Below are positions 57,170 through 64,000 of a stretch of DNA of 64,000 nucleotides, piece by piece. Made by a program: the position numbers and the translations under genes. The first letter of the stretch is position 1, and every line of letters begins with the position of its first letter. The notes under the pieces were generated by a model. The model did not search any database and had not been told where the DNA came from. It saw only the letters and a program-made list of their open reading frames with translations. The DNA lies in contig FMTN01000009.1 of NCBI GenBank assembly GCA_900100095.1, positions 1 through 64,000 on the forward strand, in the 5' to 3' direction. This stretch comes from Lachnospiraceae bacterium C10 (lineage in GTDB: Bacteria > Bacillota > Clostridia > Lachnospirales > Lachnospiraceae).

Positions 57170-58042
57170 ATGACAAAACGACCGGCTATGACCGCTTACC
57201 ACCCTTTGGTCAGCGGTCTTCACTTTGCTCTGATGCTTTTGATCACCATGCTGACCCTCCATCCCCTGTTGCTTTTATCCTCTCTGCTTTTCGCATCTGT
57301 AAACGGCTGCCTGTACTACGGAAGAGGATTTATAAAACGGGGCATCTATCTCGGGTTATCGGTGGGCGCCTATGCTGTATGTATTTACCCGCTCTTCAAC
57401 CATAACGGAACCACTCCGCTTTTCTACCTGAACCACATGGCGGTCACCTCCGAAGCGGTGACCTACGGAATAACGATGACAATCCTTTTAATCACCGTAT
57501 TTTTCTGGTGTGAAGTCGGACGGGCCATTTTAGACAGCGAACGACTCCTGTATCTGGTGGGACGCATTTTTCCGTCCCTGGCCCTGATGCTCTCCATGAG
57601 TTTTCGTTTTCTGCCCCTGCTTCGCCAGCGTTTTCTGTCGATTCAGGCCGCACAAAGGGGTATGGGAAGGCGAAGTGAAAGTCTTTCATTTTTTATGCGC
57701 TGCTCTCTCCTTGTCAAAGAGATTTCCACTCTCTTATCGCAGACCTTAGAGATCAGTGCCGCCTCCTCCATTTCCATGGAAAACAGGGGTTACGGCGTCA
57801 CGAAGCGAACGACCTACTCACGTTTTACCTTCCGAAAAAGCGATGGAATCCTTTGCCTTATATTCCTTGCGCTCTCCCTTCCCATCCTTTTTCTTATTAT
57901 AACCGGAGGCTTTCAGGTGAACTTCTTCCCTGACCGGACACTGCCCTCCCTTACACCTGTAAAAATAACCGCCTGGCTGCTATCCTGTCTTCTGGCTCTT
58001 TTTCCGGCTCTGACAGAAGGCATCCATCGAAAGAGAAACTGA
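57170..58042 (+). CDS. ecfT: ECF transporter transmembrane coupling protein (EcfT)
   Basis: 290 residues from the ATG at 57170. Five-plus membrane segments and the coupling helices with 'MSFRFLPLLRQRFLSIQAAQRGMGRRSESL' (the AxRARG-like motif contacting the ATPases). It links the S subunit to the ATPases. Positioned between the DUF4430 gene and the fused ATPase. Confidence 0.9.
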   Translation: MTKRPAMTAYHPLVSGLHFALMLLITMLTLHPLLLLSSLLFASVNGCLYYGRGFIKRGIYLGLSVGAYAVCIYPLFNHNGTTPLFYLNHMAVTSEAVTYGITMTILLITVFFWCEVGRAILDSERLLYLVGRIFPSLALMLSMSFRFLPLLRQRFLSIQAAQRGMGRRSESLSFFMRCSLLVKEISTLLSQTLEISAASSISMENRGYGVTKRTTYSRFTFRKSDGILCLIFLALSLPILFLIITGGFQVNFFPDRTLPSLTPVKITAWLLSCLLALFPALTEGIHRKRN

Positions 58043-58043
58043 T

Positions 58044-59720
58044 ATGAAACATACGATTTTATCTTTATCCCATGTAAGCTTCACCTATCCCGGGGATCTT
58101 ACGCCTGTGCTTTCTGATATCAGCCTGTCTGTAAAAGAGGGGGAGATCGTCCTCCTCTGCGGAGCATCCGGCTGCGGAAAGAGCACCCTTCTTTCTCATA
58201 TGAAAAAGAACCAGATCCCCTTTGGAAAGGGAAGCGGAGACATTGTGTTTGACGGAACTGCCATCGAGGAAATGTCGGACTTTGACAGTGCAAGGGAAAT
58301 CGGCTTCGTCGGTCAGGATCCCGACAGCAGCATCGCCACCGATCAGGTATGGCATGAGCTGGCCTTTGGCCTGGAAAATCTTGGCGTTCCTACCGATGAG
58401 ATTCGGCAGAGAATCGCCGAAATCTCCGAGTACTGCGGTATCACATCCTGGTTCAACAAGAACATAGACGAACTCTCCGGGGGGCAAAAGCAGATCTTAA
58501 ACCTTGCCAGTGTCCTTGTGATGCGTCCACGCCTCATCATCCTCGATGAGCCCACGTCTCAGATGGACCCCATCGGCGTGCGACGTTTTGTGGATCTGAT
58601 CGTACGACTGAACCGGGAGCTTGGAATCACCATCATCCTCTGCGAACAGCATCTGGAGGAAATTCTTCCCATTGCCGACTCTCTTTTGATTATGGATCAG
58701 GGAAAGCTGTTGGCCTATGGACCGGTTTCCATGGCTCATAAGCTGATGCAAAGTTGCCGGGATAAGACCAAAAAGCCCCTTGCGGTGGAAGGTGCCATGC
58801 CAAGTGCGCTTCAGGTCTTCATCGGTCACCCCTTCCCTAAAGAGGCCTCGGCCTCTCCCTGGTCCATTCGTATGGGACGAAACCTTCTTAAGACATACGC
58901 GCCCTCTGCTACGGATATGGGCAGCTCCCTCCGCCCTGTCCGCACAGCAGAGAAAAATGCAGATGCTTCGCTGGTTGCAAAGGATCTGTGCTTTTCCTAC
59001 CAGAAGGACCTTCCCATCCTGTCCCACCTCTCCCTGACACTTCATAAGGGGGAGTGCTACGGTCTTCTCGGAGGGAACGGCAGTGGTAAATCCACAGCCC
59101 TCAAGGTCATTGCCGGTATCTTAAAGAAGAAAAAAGGAAAGGTCTTATCCGATCAAACCATCTTCTACCTTCCGCAGAACCCAAAGGACCTCTTCACCGA
59201 GGTCACCGTGGAGGATGAACTGGCGGAAGCCTTCTGGGGTCATACCATGTCCGATTCCGAGAAGGAGGAGCGGGTCTTTTATATGCTGCAGAAAATGGAA
59301 CTTACTCCTTATAAGGACAGCAATCCCATGGACCTCTCCGGCGGCCAGAGACAGCGCCTTGCCCTTGGTAAACTGTTACTTCTAAAGCCGGATATCCTGC
59401 TCCTGGACGAGCCTACCAAGGGACTTGACAGTCTGTTTAAGGATAAGCTGATCTCTCTCCTTAGGGACCTTTTGAGCAAGCAGATGAGCCTTCTTCTCGT
59501 AAGTCACGACCTGGAATTTGCCGCAAGGGTCTGCGACCGTGTGGGACTGTTATTTCAAGGGCAGATTACCAGCGAGGGAACGGTCCGGGAATTTTTCACA
59601 GAAAACTCCTTCTACACAACCGGTGCAAGACGGATGAGTCAGAATATCCTCCCCGACTGCATTCTGCCGGAAGATATTCTTAACCGTTTATCCAGGGGAG
59701 GTGAACATGAAATTATCTAA
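58044..59720 (+). CDS. ecfA: ECF transporter fused double ATPase (EcfA1-A2)
   Basis: 558 residues with two ABC domains in one chain. Walker A 'CGASGCGKSTLLSHM' and 'GGNGSGKSTALKVI'; signatures 'LSGGQKQILNLASVLV' and 'LSGGQRQRLALGKLLL'; Walker B 'LIILDEPTSQMD' and 'ILLLDEPTKGLD'. Fusion of both ATPases is found in dedicated (group I) ECF systems. It begins 1 bp after ecfT. Confidence 0.95.
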   Translation: MKHTILSLSHVSFTYPGDLTPVLSDISLSVKEGEIVLLCGASGCGKSTLLSHMKKNQIPFGKGSGDIVFDGTAIEEMSDFDSAREIGFVGQDPDSSIATDQVWHELAFGLENLGVPTDEIRQRIAEISEYCGITSWFNKNIDELSGGQKQILNLASVLVMRPRLIILDEPTSQMDPIGVRRFVDLIVRLNRELGITIILCEQHLEEILPIADSLLIMDQGKLLAYGPVSMAHKLMQSCRDKTKKPLAVEGAMPSALQVFIGHPFPKEASASPWSIRMGRNLLKTYAPSATDMGSSLRPVRTAEKNADASLVAKDLCFSYQKDLPILSHLSLTLHKGECYGLLGGNGSGKSTALKVIAGILKKKKGKVLSDQTIFYLPQNPKDLFTEVTVEDELAEAFWGHTMSDSEKEERVFYMLQKMELTPYKDSNPMDLSGGQRQRLALGKLLLLKPDILLLDEPTKGLDSLFKDKLISLLRDLLSKQMSLLLVSHDLEFAARVCDRVGLLFQGQITSEGTVREFFTENSFYTTGARRMSQNILPDCILPEDILNRLSRGGEHEII

Positions 59721-60708
59721 CCGCTCTCCGCGGCAGTATGACTGGGAGAAGGCTATTGATGCGGCAAAGAAATTCGGTTTTCTCAGAAGAACCCTGTTTT
59801 TTGTTGCCACACTTTTTATTTTCAGCCTGGATCTCTTCCTCTTCCGCGGGAAAAGTTATATGCTTTTATCGATGCTGATGCTGTTATCCTTCATTCTGCT
59901 CAGTTTCCTGCGATATGAACATAAAAAGCCAAGAGCAAGAGAGATGGTGCTGCTCTCCTCCATGGTCGCCCTGACGGTTGCCCTGAATGAGATCTGCACC
60001 CATACCATTCCCTTGCACGCCGGCACCTCCATGGTGATCCTAAGCGGCATCAGCCTTGGTCCCGGCGGCGGATTAATGGTAGGAATGCTGTCCCGGTTCC
60101 TTTGCAACTTCTATGACGGACAGGGAAGCTGGACGCCCTGGCAGATGGCTGCCTGGGGACTGATGGGAGCTCTTGCCGGGCTGTGCTTTAACAAGCCCCT
60201 TCATAAGAGCAACTGGAAAAACACCACCCTGGCGCAACGACTGGCCCTCCATAAGGAGCATCAGTTCCGCATGGTCTTAGGCCCTGTCCTTATGATCCTT
60301 TTTTCCTGGATTCTTGCCTACCTGTCCTATATCCTCTATCATACAACAGGGGAATCCTTCTGGGGATGGAGGCTGTACGCCTTCGGGGCTATAGGACTTC
60401 TCCTCGGGGTCATAATCCAGAGAAAGCGCCTTACGGCGGATACCATCACCACGACGCTGTTTACCTTTTTTGTCGTTTTTATCATCTACGGTGGTATTAT
60501 GAATGCGGCATCCCTGCTCATGCAATCCTCCATGAGCATAGGAATTGTCCTGAATGCAAAGGAGTTACGGGGAATTTATCTGACCGGTCTTCCCTACGAT
60601 TTAGCTCATGCGGGCGGTGCCGCCTTTGTTGTTTTTTTACTTGGAGATTCCCTGCTTGCGCGTCTGGAACGTATCCAGACAAAGTATGGTATCTTAATAG
60701 ATTTGTAA
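59707..60708 (+). CDS. ECF transporter substrate-binding (S) subunit, CbrT-like
   Basis: 333 residues from the ATG at 59707 (SD GGGGAGGTGAAC), overlapping the ATPase gene by 14 bp. Long N-terminal extension (~1-75) with two membrane segments, then six. The conserved segment 'SLGPGGGLMVGMLSRFLCNFYDGQGSWTPWQMAAWGLMGALAG' is characteristic of S components in operons with DUF4430 genes. By motif and neighbours, cobalamin or a related corrinoid is the best substrate guess; heterologous substrates remain possible. Confidence 0.82.
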   Translation: MKLSNRSPRQYDWEKAIDAAKKFGFLRRTLFFVATLFIFSLDLFLFRGKSYMLLSMLMLLSFILLSFLRYEHKKPRAREMVLLSSMVALTVALNEICTHTIPLHAGTSMVILSGISLGPGGGLMVGMLSRFLCNFYDGQGSWTPWQMAAWGLMGALAGLCFNKPLHKSNWKNTTLAQRLALHKEHQFRMVLGPVLMILFSWILAYLSYILYHTTGESFWGWRLYAFGAIGLLLGVIIQRKRLTADTITTTLFTFFVVFIIYGGIMNAASLLMQSSMSIGIVLNAKELRGIYLTGLPYDLAHAGGAAFVVFLLGDSLLARLERIQTKYGILIDL

Positions 60709-60738
60709 CTTTATAACACATCATTGAAAGGAGTACAC

Positions 60739-62109
60739 ATGAAACTCAAAAAACTTTCTGCTCTTCTTTTAGCAGCTGTCATGGTATTTACCGCTGCGCC
60801 ACTGGCTTATGCCGAAGAGACACCTGCTACCGAAGAAAGCACACCTGCCAAGGCCTTTGATGCCTACGCCATCGATGATGCATCTGCTGCCACCAAGGTG
60901 AACAGCTACAAGAACAAGCTGGCAAAGCGCATCTACAATCTTTCCTTTAAAGAGAAGGCTGACAAGGGAATTTATCCGGGATTCGAAGCTGATGACGCTT
61001 TATATGCTGTTTTTACTTTAAAGCGTAGTGGATACAAGAACGATGCCTTCTATCAGAAGGTTGCCAAAAAGCTTACCACCCAGGCAAAAGAGATTGCAAA
61101 AAAGGGCAAAACCACCGGTAACTTCTCCGGACAGAAGGAGGAAATCTCTTTAAAGACATTTTCCACTCCATCTTCCTGGGGCAACGTGGAGACTGAAAAG
61201 CACCTCACAAAGATTTCTCTGTGTGCAAGCTCCCTTGGATTAAACCCGAAAAACCTCGGTGGCCTGAACCTGATCAAGGAGATTGCAAAGAAGACCAATT
61301 ATGAGGCTTCTTTCGCCTATCCTACATCCCGTGAGATGATGATGCTTTTAGCTTTAAACTATGACAATTACAGCTTACCGGCTTCCTCTTCCTACGTGAC
61401 ACGCGATCAGCTGATCGGCGCTCTCACAGGAGATGCCATCGATGAGAAAATCAAGAACAACTACGGCATTGTGGATGCACCTGTTATGATGATCTCCCCT
61501 CTCATGCCATATTACAGCCAGAAGGCCGTTGGCGAGGCTTATGAGAAAGTGGATGCTTTCCTTGCAACAGAAGCCAAGAACACCGATGAGACAACCAACT
61601 TCGTAAACAACTACTACTCCATGGCACAAGTTCTGTTAACCATGGGCGAGAACCGTTTACAGACCTTTGGCGGCTTCAGCCGTGATGCCATCATCGCTTA
61701 TGCCAACAAGGCAGCCGAAGCAGAGCTGAAATCCGAGGAGTTCACCTCCCTTTCCCTTCAGCTGCTTTCCGGATATGCTTCCATGTCCTATGCCCTTGCC
61801 GGTAACGATGCCACCCTCTACCGTACCATCGCTAATCCGGTAAAGAGCGTGAAGGCAAATGCAAAAACCGTCACCATCAAGAAGGGCAAGAAGGCCAAAG
61901 TCGTATACACTGTAACAACAGCAGACGACAGAGCTTCCTTCGGTTCCTACCGCTACAATACGAAGACCATTGCAAAGATTGCAAAGGTAACAGCCAAGGC
62001 AGACAACCATAAGCTTACTCTGACCTTAAAGGCAAAGAAAGCCGGAAAGAAGAACCTGGTTGTCGTAGTCGGCGGCAAGAAAACAACTGTTAAAGTTGTT
62101 GTAAAGTAA
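60739..62109 (+). CDS. Secreted alpha-toroid-like protein with C-terminal Ig-like domain
   Basis: 456 residues from the ATG at 60739 (SD AAAGGAG). Signal peptide to LAYA. Residues ~40-365 are helical, and the repeat 'VDAPVMMISPLMPYYSQKAVGEAYEKVDAFLATEA' followed by 'NNYYSMAQVLLTMGENRLQTF' resembles the (alpha/alpha)6 toroids of prenyltransferase-like and transcobalamin alpha domains. A basic Big_2-like C-terminal domain follows ('VKANAKTVTIKKGKKAKVVYTVTTADD', ending KTTVKVVVK). It is downstream of, and in the same direction as, the ECF operon. A partner for the DUF4430 domain is inferred. Confidence 0.8.
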   Translation: MKLKKLSALLLAAVMVFTAAPLAYAEETPATEESTPAKAFDAYAIDDASAATKVNSYKNKLAKRIYNLSFKEKADKGIYPGFEADDALYAVFTLKRSGYKNDAFYQKVAKKLTTQAKEIAKKGKTTGNFSGQKEEISLKTFSTPSSWGNVETEKHLTKISLCASSLGLNPKNLGGLNLIKEIAKKTNYEASFAYPTSREMMMLLALNYDNYSLPASSSYVTRDQLIGALTGDAIDEKIKNNYGIVDAPVMMISPLMPYYSQKAVGEAYEKVDAFLATEAKNTDETTNFVNNYYSMAQVLLTMGENRLQTFGGFSRDAIIAYANKAAEAELKSEEFTSLSLQLLSGYASMSYALAGNDATLYRTIANPVKSVKANAKTVTIKKGKKAKVVYTVTTADDRASFGSYRYNTKTIAKIAKVTAKADNHKLTLTLKAKKAGKKNLVVVVGGKKTTVKVVVK

Positions 62110-62127
62110 TTGCGCTTAATTCTATAC

Positions 62128-62179
62128 GTTAACCTATTCTATATTTTAGGTTGACATAAAATTCTAAAACTCCTATACT
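62128..62179 (+). promoter_or_regulatory. BirA-regulated bioB promoter
   Basis: BirA operator GTTAACC-N14-GGTTGAC (62128-62155). Its right arm overlaps the -35 TTGACA (62151-62156); a 17-bp spacer leads to -10 TATACT (62174-62179). Biotinyl-AMP-loaded BirA would repress bioB-bioY. Confidence 0.93.
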
Positions 62180-62218
62180 TTCTTTGGCTAAAAAGTCATA
62201 GAAAAGTATGGGAGTTTT
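62166..62218 (+). terminator. Hairpin overlapping the bioB promoter and SD
   Basis: AAAACTCC-TATACTTT (62166-62181) pairs with AAAGTATG-GGAGTTTT (62203-62218), followed by TTATG. The left arm contains the -10 box, so bioB mRNAs starting near 62186 lack it. Only transcripts reading through from upstream can fold it. Confidence 0.75.
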
Positions 62219-62220
62219 TT

Positions 62221-63216
62221 ATGTGTAAGTATAAAAATGTTACAGAACTTGCAGACGCAATTATTAAGGGGTTTAGAATAACAAAAGATATGGACACCAC
62301 GCTTCTTCTCAACGCGGATCTTACCTCCCTTTGCGAAAATGCCGACCGCATTCGCAAAGAACTCTGCGGTGACAACGTAGACCTGTGTACCATCATCAGC
62401 GGACGAAGCGGCCGTTGCAGTGAAAACTGCAAATTCTGCGCCCAGTCCGGACACCATCACACCAATTGTAAAGAATATGATTTTCTGGATGAAGAGACCG
62501 TCCTTAAGGCGGCAAGAGCCAACCAGGAAGAGCAGGTGGACCGTTTTTCCATTGTGAATTCCGGATACGGCCCAAGTGATGAAGAATTTGAAAAAATCAT
62601 TTCGGTTTTTGAGAAAATGAAGAAGGAATTGAAGATTCATCTCTGCGCCTCTCTTGGTTTTATGACCAGCGAGCAGTTTCATCGCCTTCATCTTGCCGGC
62701 GTCACAAGCATTCACTGCAACATTGAGACATCTGAGCATTTTTTCCCTGAGATCTGCACCACCCACAGTTTTGCCGATAAAATCGACAATATCCGGCGGG
62801 CGAAGGCCGAAGGGTTGAATGTATGCTCCGGTGGCATCATTGGAATGGGGGAGAGCTGGCAGGATCGCCTGGATATGGCATTCACACTTTCGGAACTGGA
62901 TGTTGCATCCATTCCCATCAATTCTCTTATGCCCATTCCCGGTACCCCGTTGCAGGATCTGCCAAGGCTATCCGAGGAGGATATTCTTCGTACCATCGCA
63001 ATCTTTCGTTTTATCAACCCAACGGCGGAGATTCGACTGGCCGGAGGCCGTGCATTGATGGAACAGGATGGAAAACGAAGCTTTCTGGGGGGAGCGAATG
63101 CGAGTATCACAGGAAATATGCTGACAACAAGCGGTTCCACGATTAAAAAGGACAGGGAAATGCTTGCTTCCCTTGGATTTGATATTACGCCGGAATGGCA
63201 GAAAAATGAAAAATAA
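62221..63216 (+). CDS. bioB: Biotin synthase
   Basis: 331 residues. Radical-SAM 4Fe-4S motif 'CSENCKFCAQSGHH' (CxxxCxxC), plus 'IVNSGYGPSDEEF', 'HCNIETSEHFF', 'GGIIGMGESWQDRLDMAFTL', and the conserved Arg/Asn region 'EIRLAGGRALMEQDGKRSFLGGANASITG'. It inserts sulfur into dethiobiotin. SD GGGAG 7 nt before the ATG. Followed 11 bp later by bioY. Confidence 0.96.
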   Translation: MCKYKNVTELADAIIKGFRITKDMDTTLLLNADLTSLCENADRIRKELCGDNVDLCTIISGRSGRCSENCKFCAQSGHHHTNCKEYDFLDEETVLKAARANQEEQVDRFSIVNSGYGPSDEEFEKIISVFEKMKKELKIHLCASLGFMTSEQFHRLHLAGVTSIHCNIETSEHFFPEICTTHSFADKIDNIRRAKAEGLNVCSGGIIGMGESWQDRLDMAFTLSELDVASIPINSLMPIPGTPLQDLPRLSEEDILRTIAIFRFINPTAEIRLAGGRALMEQDGKRSFLGGANASITGNMLTTSGSTIKKDREMLASLGFDITPEWQKNEK

Positions 63217-63227
63217 AGGAGATTACC

Positions 63228-63785
63228 ATGAAAGACAATGTTAAATTTATGACCACAACGGCCCTGATGACCGCCATCTTATGTATCTTAGGACCTTTAT
63301 CCATTCCCATCGGTCCTGTTCCAATTTCACTGACAAACTTTGCCATCTACATCATCATGTATGTTGTGGGAACAAAGCAGGGAACCATTGCCTACCTGCT
63401 CTACCTTGCCCTCGGCTTCGTCGGACTGCCTGTCATGTCCGGCTTCCAGGGCGGTCCTGCCAAGATCATCGGACCAACCGGTGGATATCTGATCGGCTTT
63501 ATCCCAATGGCAATCCTGTGCGGACTGTTCTTCCAGAAATATTACAAGAAGGTCGTCCTCTGTGTCCTCGTCATGGAAGCATCCACTTGGATTGCGTATA
63601 TTATGGGATCCTTATGGCTCTCTTTCCAGGCCAAAATGACCATTCCGGCCGCTTTTGCAGCCGGTGTCTTCCCGTTTGCCCTGGAAGATTTCGCAAAGAT
63701 GATCCTTGCCGCCATCCTTGGCCCGGTTCTTGTCAAGGCACTTGCACCGCTGTCCTTAAACGATACCGGTCTTACGGTCCAGTGA
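63228..63785 (+). CDS. bioY: Biotin ECF transporter S component
   Basis: 185 residues, six membrane segments, the BioY fold: 'LGPLSIPIGPVPISLTNFAIYI', 'QGTIAYLLYLALGFVGLPVMSGFQGGPAKIIGPTGGYLIGFIPMAIL', 'GVFPFALEDFAKMILAAILGPVL'. It imports biotin, using either the general ECF module or acting alone. Its 3' end overlaps the convergent YitT-like gene by 30 bp. Confidence 0.96.
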   Translation: MKDNVKFMTTTALMTAILCILGPLSIPIGPVPISLTNFAIYIIMYVVGTKQGTIAYLLYLALGFVGLPVMSGFQGGPAKIIGPTGGYLIGFIPMAILCGLFFQKYYKKVVLCVLVMEASTWIAYIMGSLWLSFQAKMTIPAAFAAGVFPFALEDFAKMILAAILGPVLVKALAPLSLNDTGLTVQ

Positions 63786-64000
63786 GAATCCTCTTCCACT
63801 TACTTCCTGAACGGAAGAAATGGTCATGAAGGCTACCGGATCAATATCCAGAACAGCGTCCTTGATCTGGCGCATCTTACGGGAGGAAACAATACAGATG
63901 ATCACATCCTCGTCCCGGCCTCTGTAGCCGCCCTGTCCATGCAAAAGGGTCGTTCCGGCATCCAGCATCAAAATCTCCCGGTTGATCTCTTCCGACTTCC
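63756..64000 (-). CDS. YitT-family protein, C-terminal DUF2179 domain (partial)
   Basis: Leftward frame entering from the right edge; only ~80 C-terminal residues visible: 'EINREILMLDAGTTLLHGQG', 'GYRGRDEDVIICIVSSRKMRQIKDAVLDIDPVAFMTISSVQEVSGRGF'. This is the DUF2179 domain that follows the membrane part of YitT-type proteins. Role of the family is poorly known. Confidence 0.9.
   Translation of the reverse strand, partial: KSEEINREILMLDAGTTLLHGQGGYRGRDEDVIICIVSSRKMRQIKDAVLDIDPVAFMTISSVQEVSGRGFSLDRKTGIV

Overview
The window looks like a chromosomal segment of an anaerobic gut Firmicute, most likely a Lachnospiraceae (Clostridia) species. The evidence is moderate-to-low GC, strong AGGAGG-type ribosome binding sites, Agr-type peptide signalling with LytTR/GHKL two-component genes, ECF vitamin transporters with a BirA-regulated bioB-bioY pair, a C_GCAxxG_C_C family protein, a multidomain flavin/4Fe-4S enoate reductase and many small toxin-antitoxin and Rpn-nuclease genes. 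Genus and species cannot be fixed from the sequence alone. I saw no rRNA, tRNA or CRISPR array.

Layout. 0-3.8 kb: an Rpn nuclease entering from the left, a 33-aa membrane ORF, and a merR-dxs-flavodoxin operon behind a textbook MerR promoter. 3.9-12.7 kb is an accessory zone: an AbiF-like gene in decay with its leader RNA, vapBC, a large secreted Ig-like protein preceded by a structured 166-nt element and a 13-copy pentanucleotide repeat, an orphan antitoxin-like gene, debris of related secreted proteins, Rpn genes and a chimeric ORF, and IS256 and macro-domain scraps. 12.7-27.8 kb is mostly housekeeping or transport: a ferredoxin/NapH-like/C_GCAxxG redox operon with a divergent hxlR, a chemoreceptor, a MATE pump, metNIQ with a divergent lysR, a second lysR with an enoate reductase, and a Trk/Ktr potassium system. 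27.8-30.1 kb holds a TetR/ABC deletion scar, an AbiE type IV toxin-antitoxin pair and a dispersed palindromic repeat.

30.1-37.7 kb is the most distinctive block. It contains a zinc-ribbon Ser/Thr kinase, an HTH-like protein, an AgrA-type LytTR regulator and an AgrC-type GHKL kinase in one leftward operon. That operon ends at a terminator and is followed by an agrBD operon with three 21-bp-spaced direct repeats in its promoter. After agrD come AT-rich secreted and membrane genes (an Amidase_6 protein, small secreted proteins and a VanZ-like protein). The short agrD (54 aa) overlaps the 3' end of agrB.

37.8-56.2 kb: an iron alcohol dehydrogenase, an unknown 329-aa protein, an IS200/IS605 remnant, AI-2E and DMT transporters, two ABC-F proteins, a YtrA-type GntR-ABC operon, lemA, HD-GYP and GGDEF/EAL signalling proteins, a rhomboid-exonuclease-ABC-F operon with a candidate C-rich small RNA upstream, and RNase H. 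56.2-62.1 kb: a dedicated ECF transporter (T, fused A, S) flanked by a DUF4430 protein and a secreted alpha-toroid-like protein. Together these look like a transcobalamin-type corrinoid binder split over two polypeptides. 62.1-64 kb: BirA-controlled bioB-bioY, with a hairpin that appears to insulate bioB from upstream read-through, then the end of a YitT-family gene.

A dispersed palindromic element recurs at about 10.0, 17.8, 30.0 and 42.9 kb, always next to gene ends. In the 30-kb copy it carries a nested insertion and forms the 3' end of the vanZ-like reading frame.
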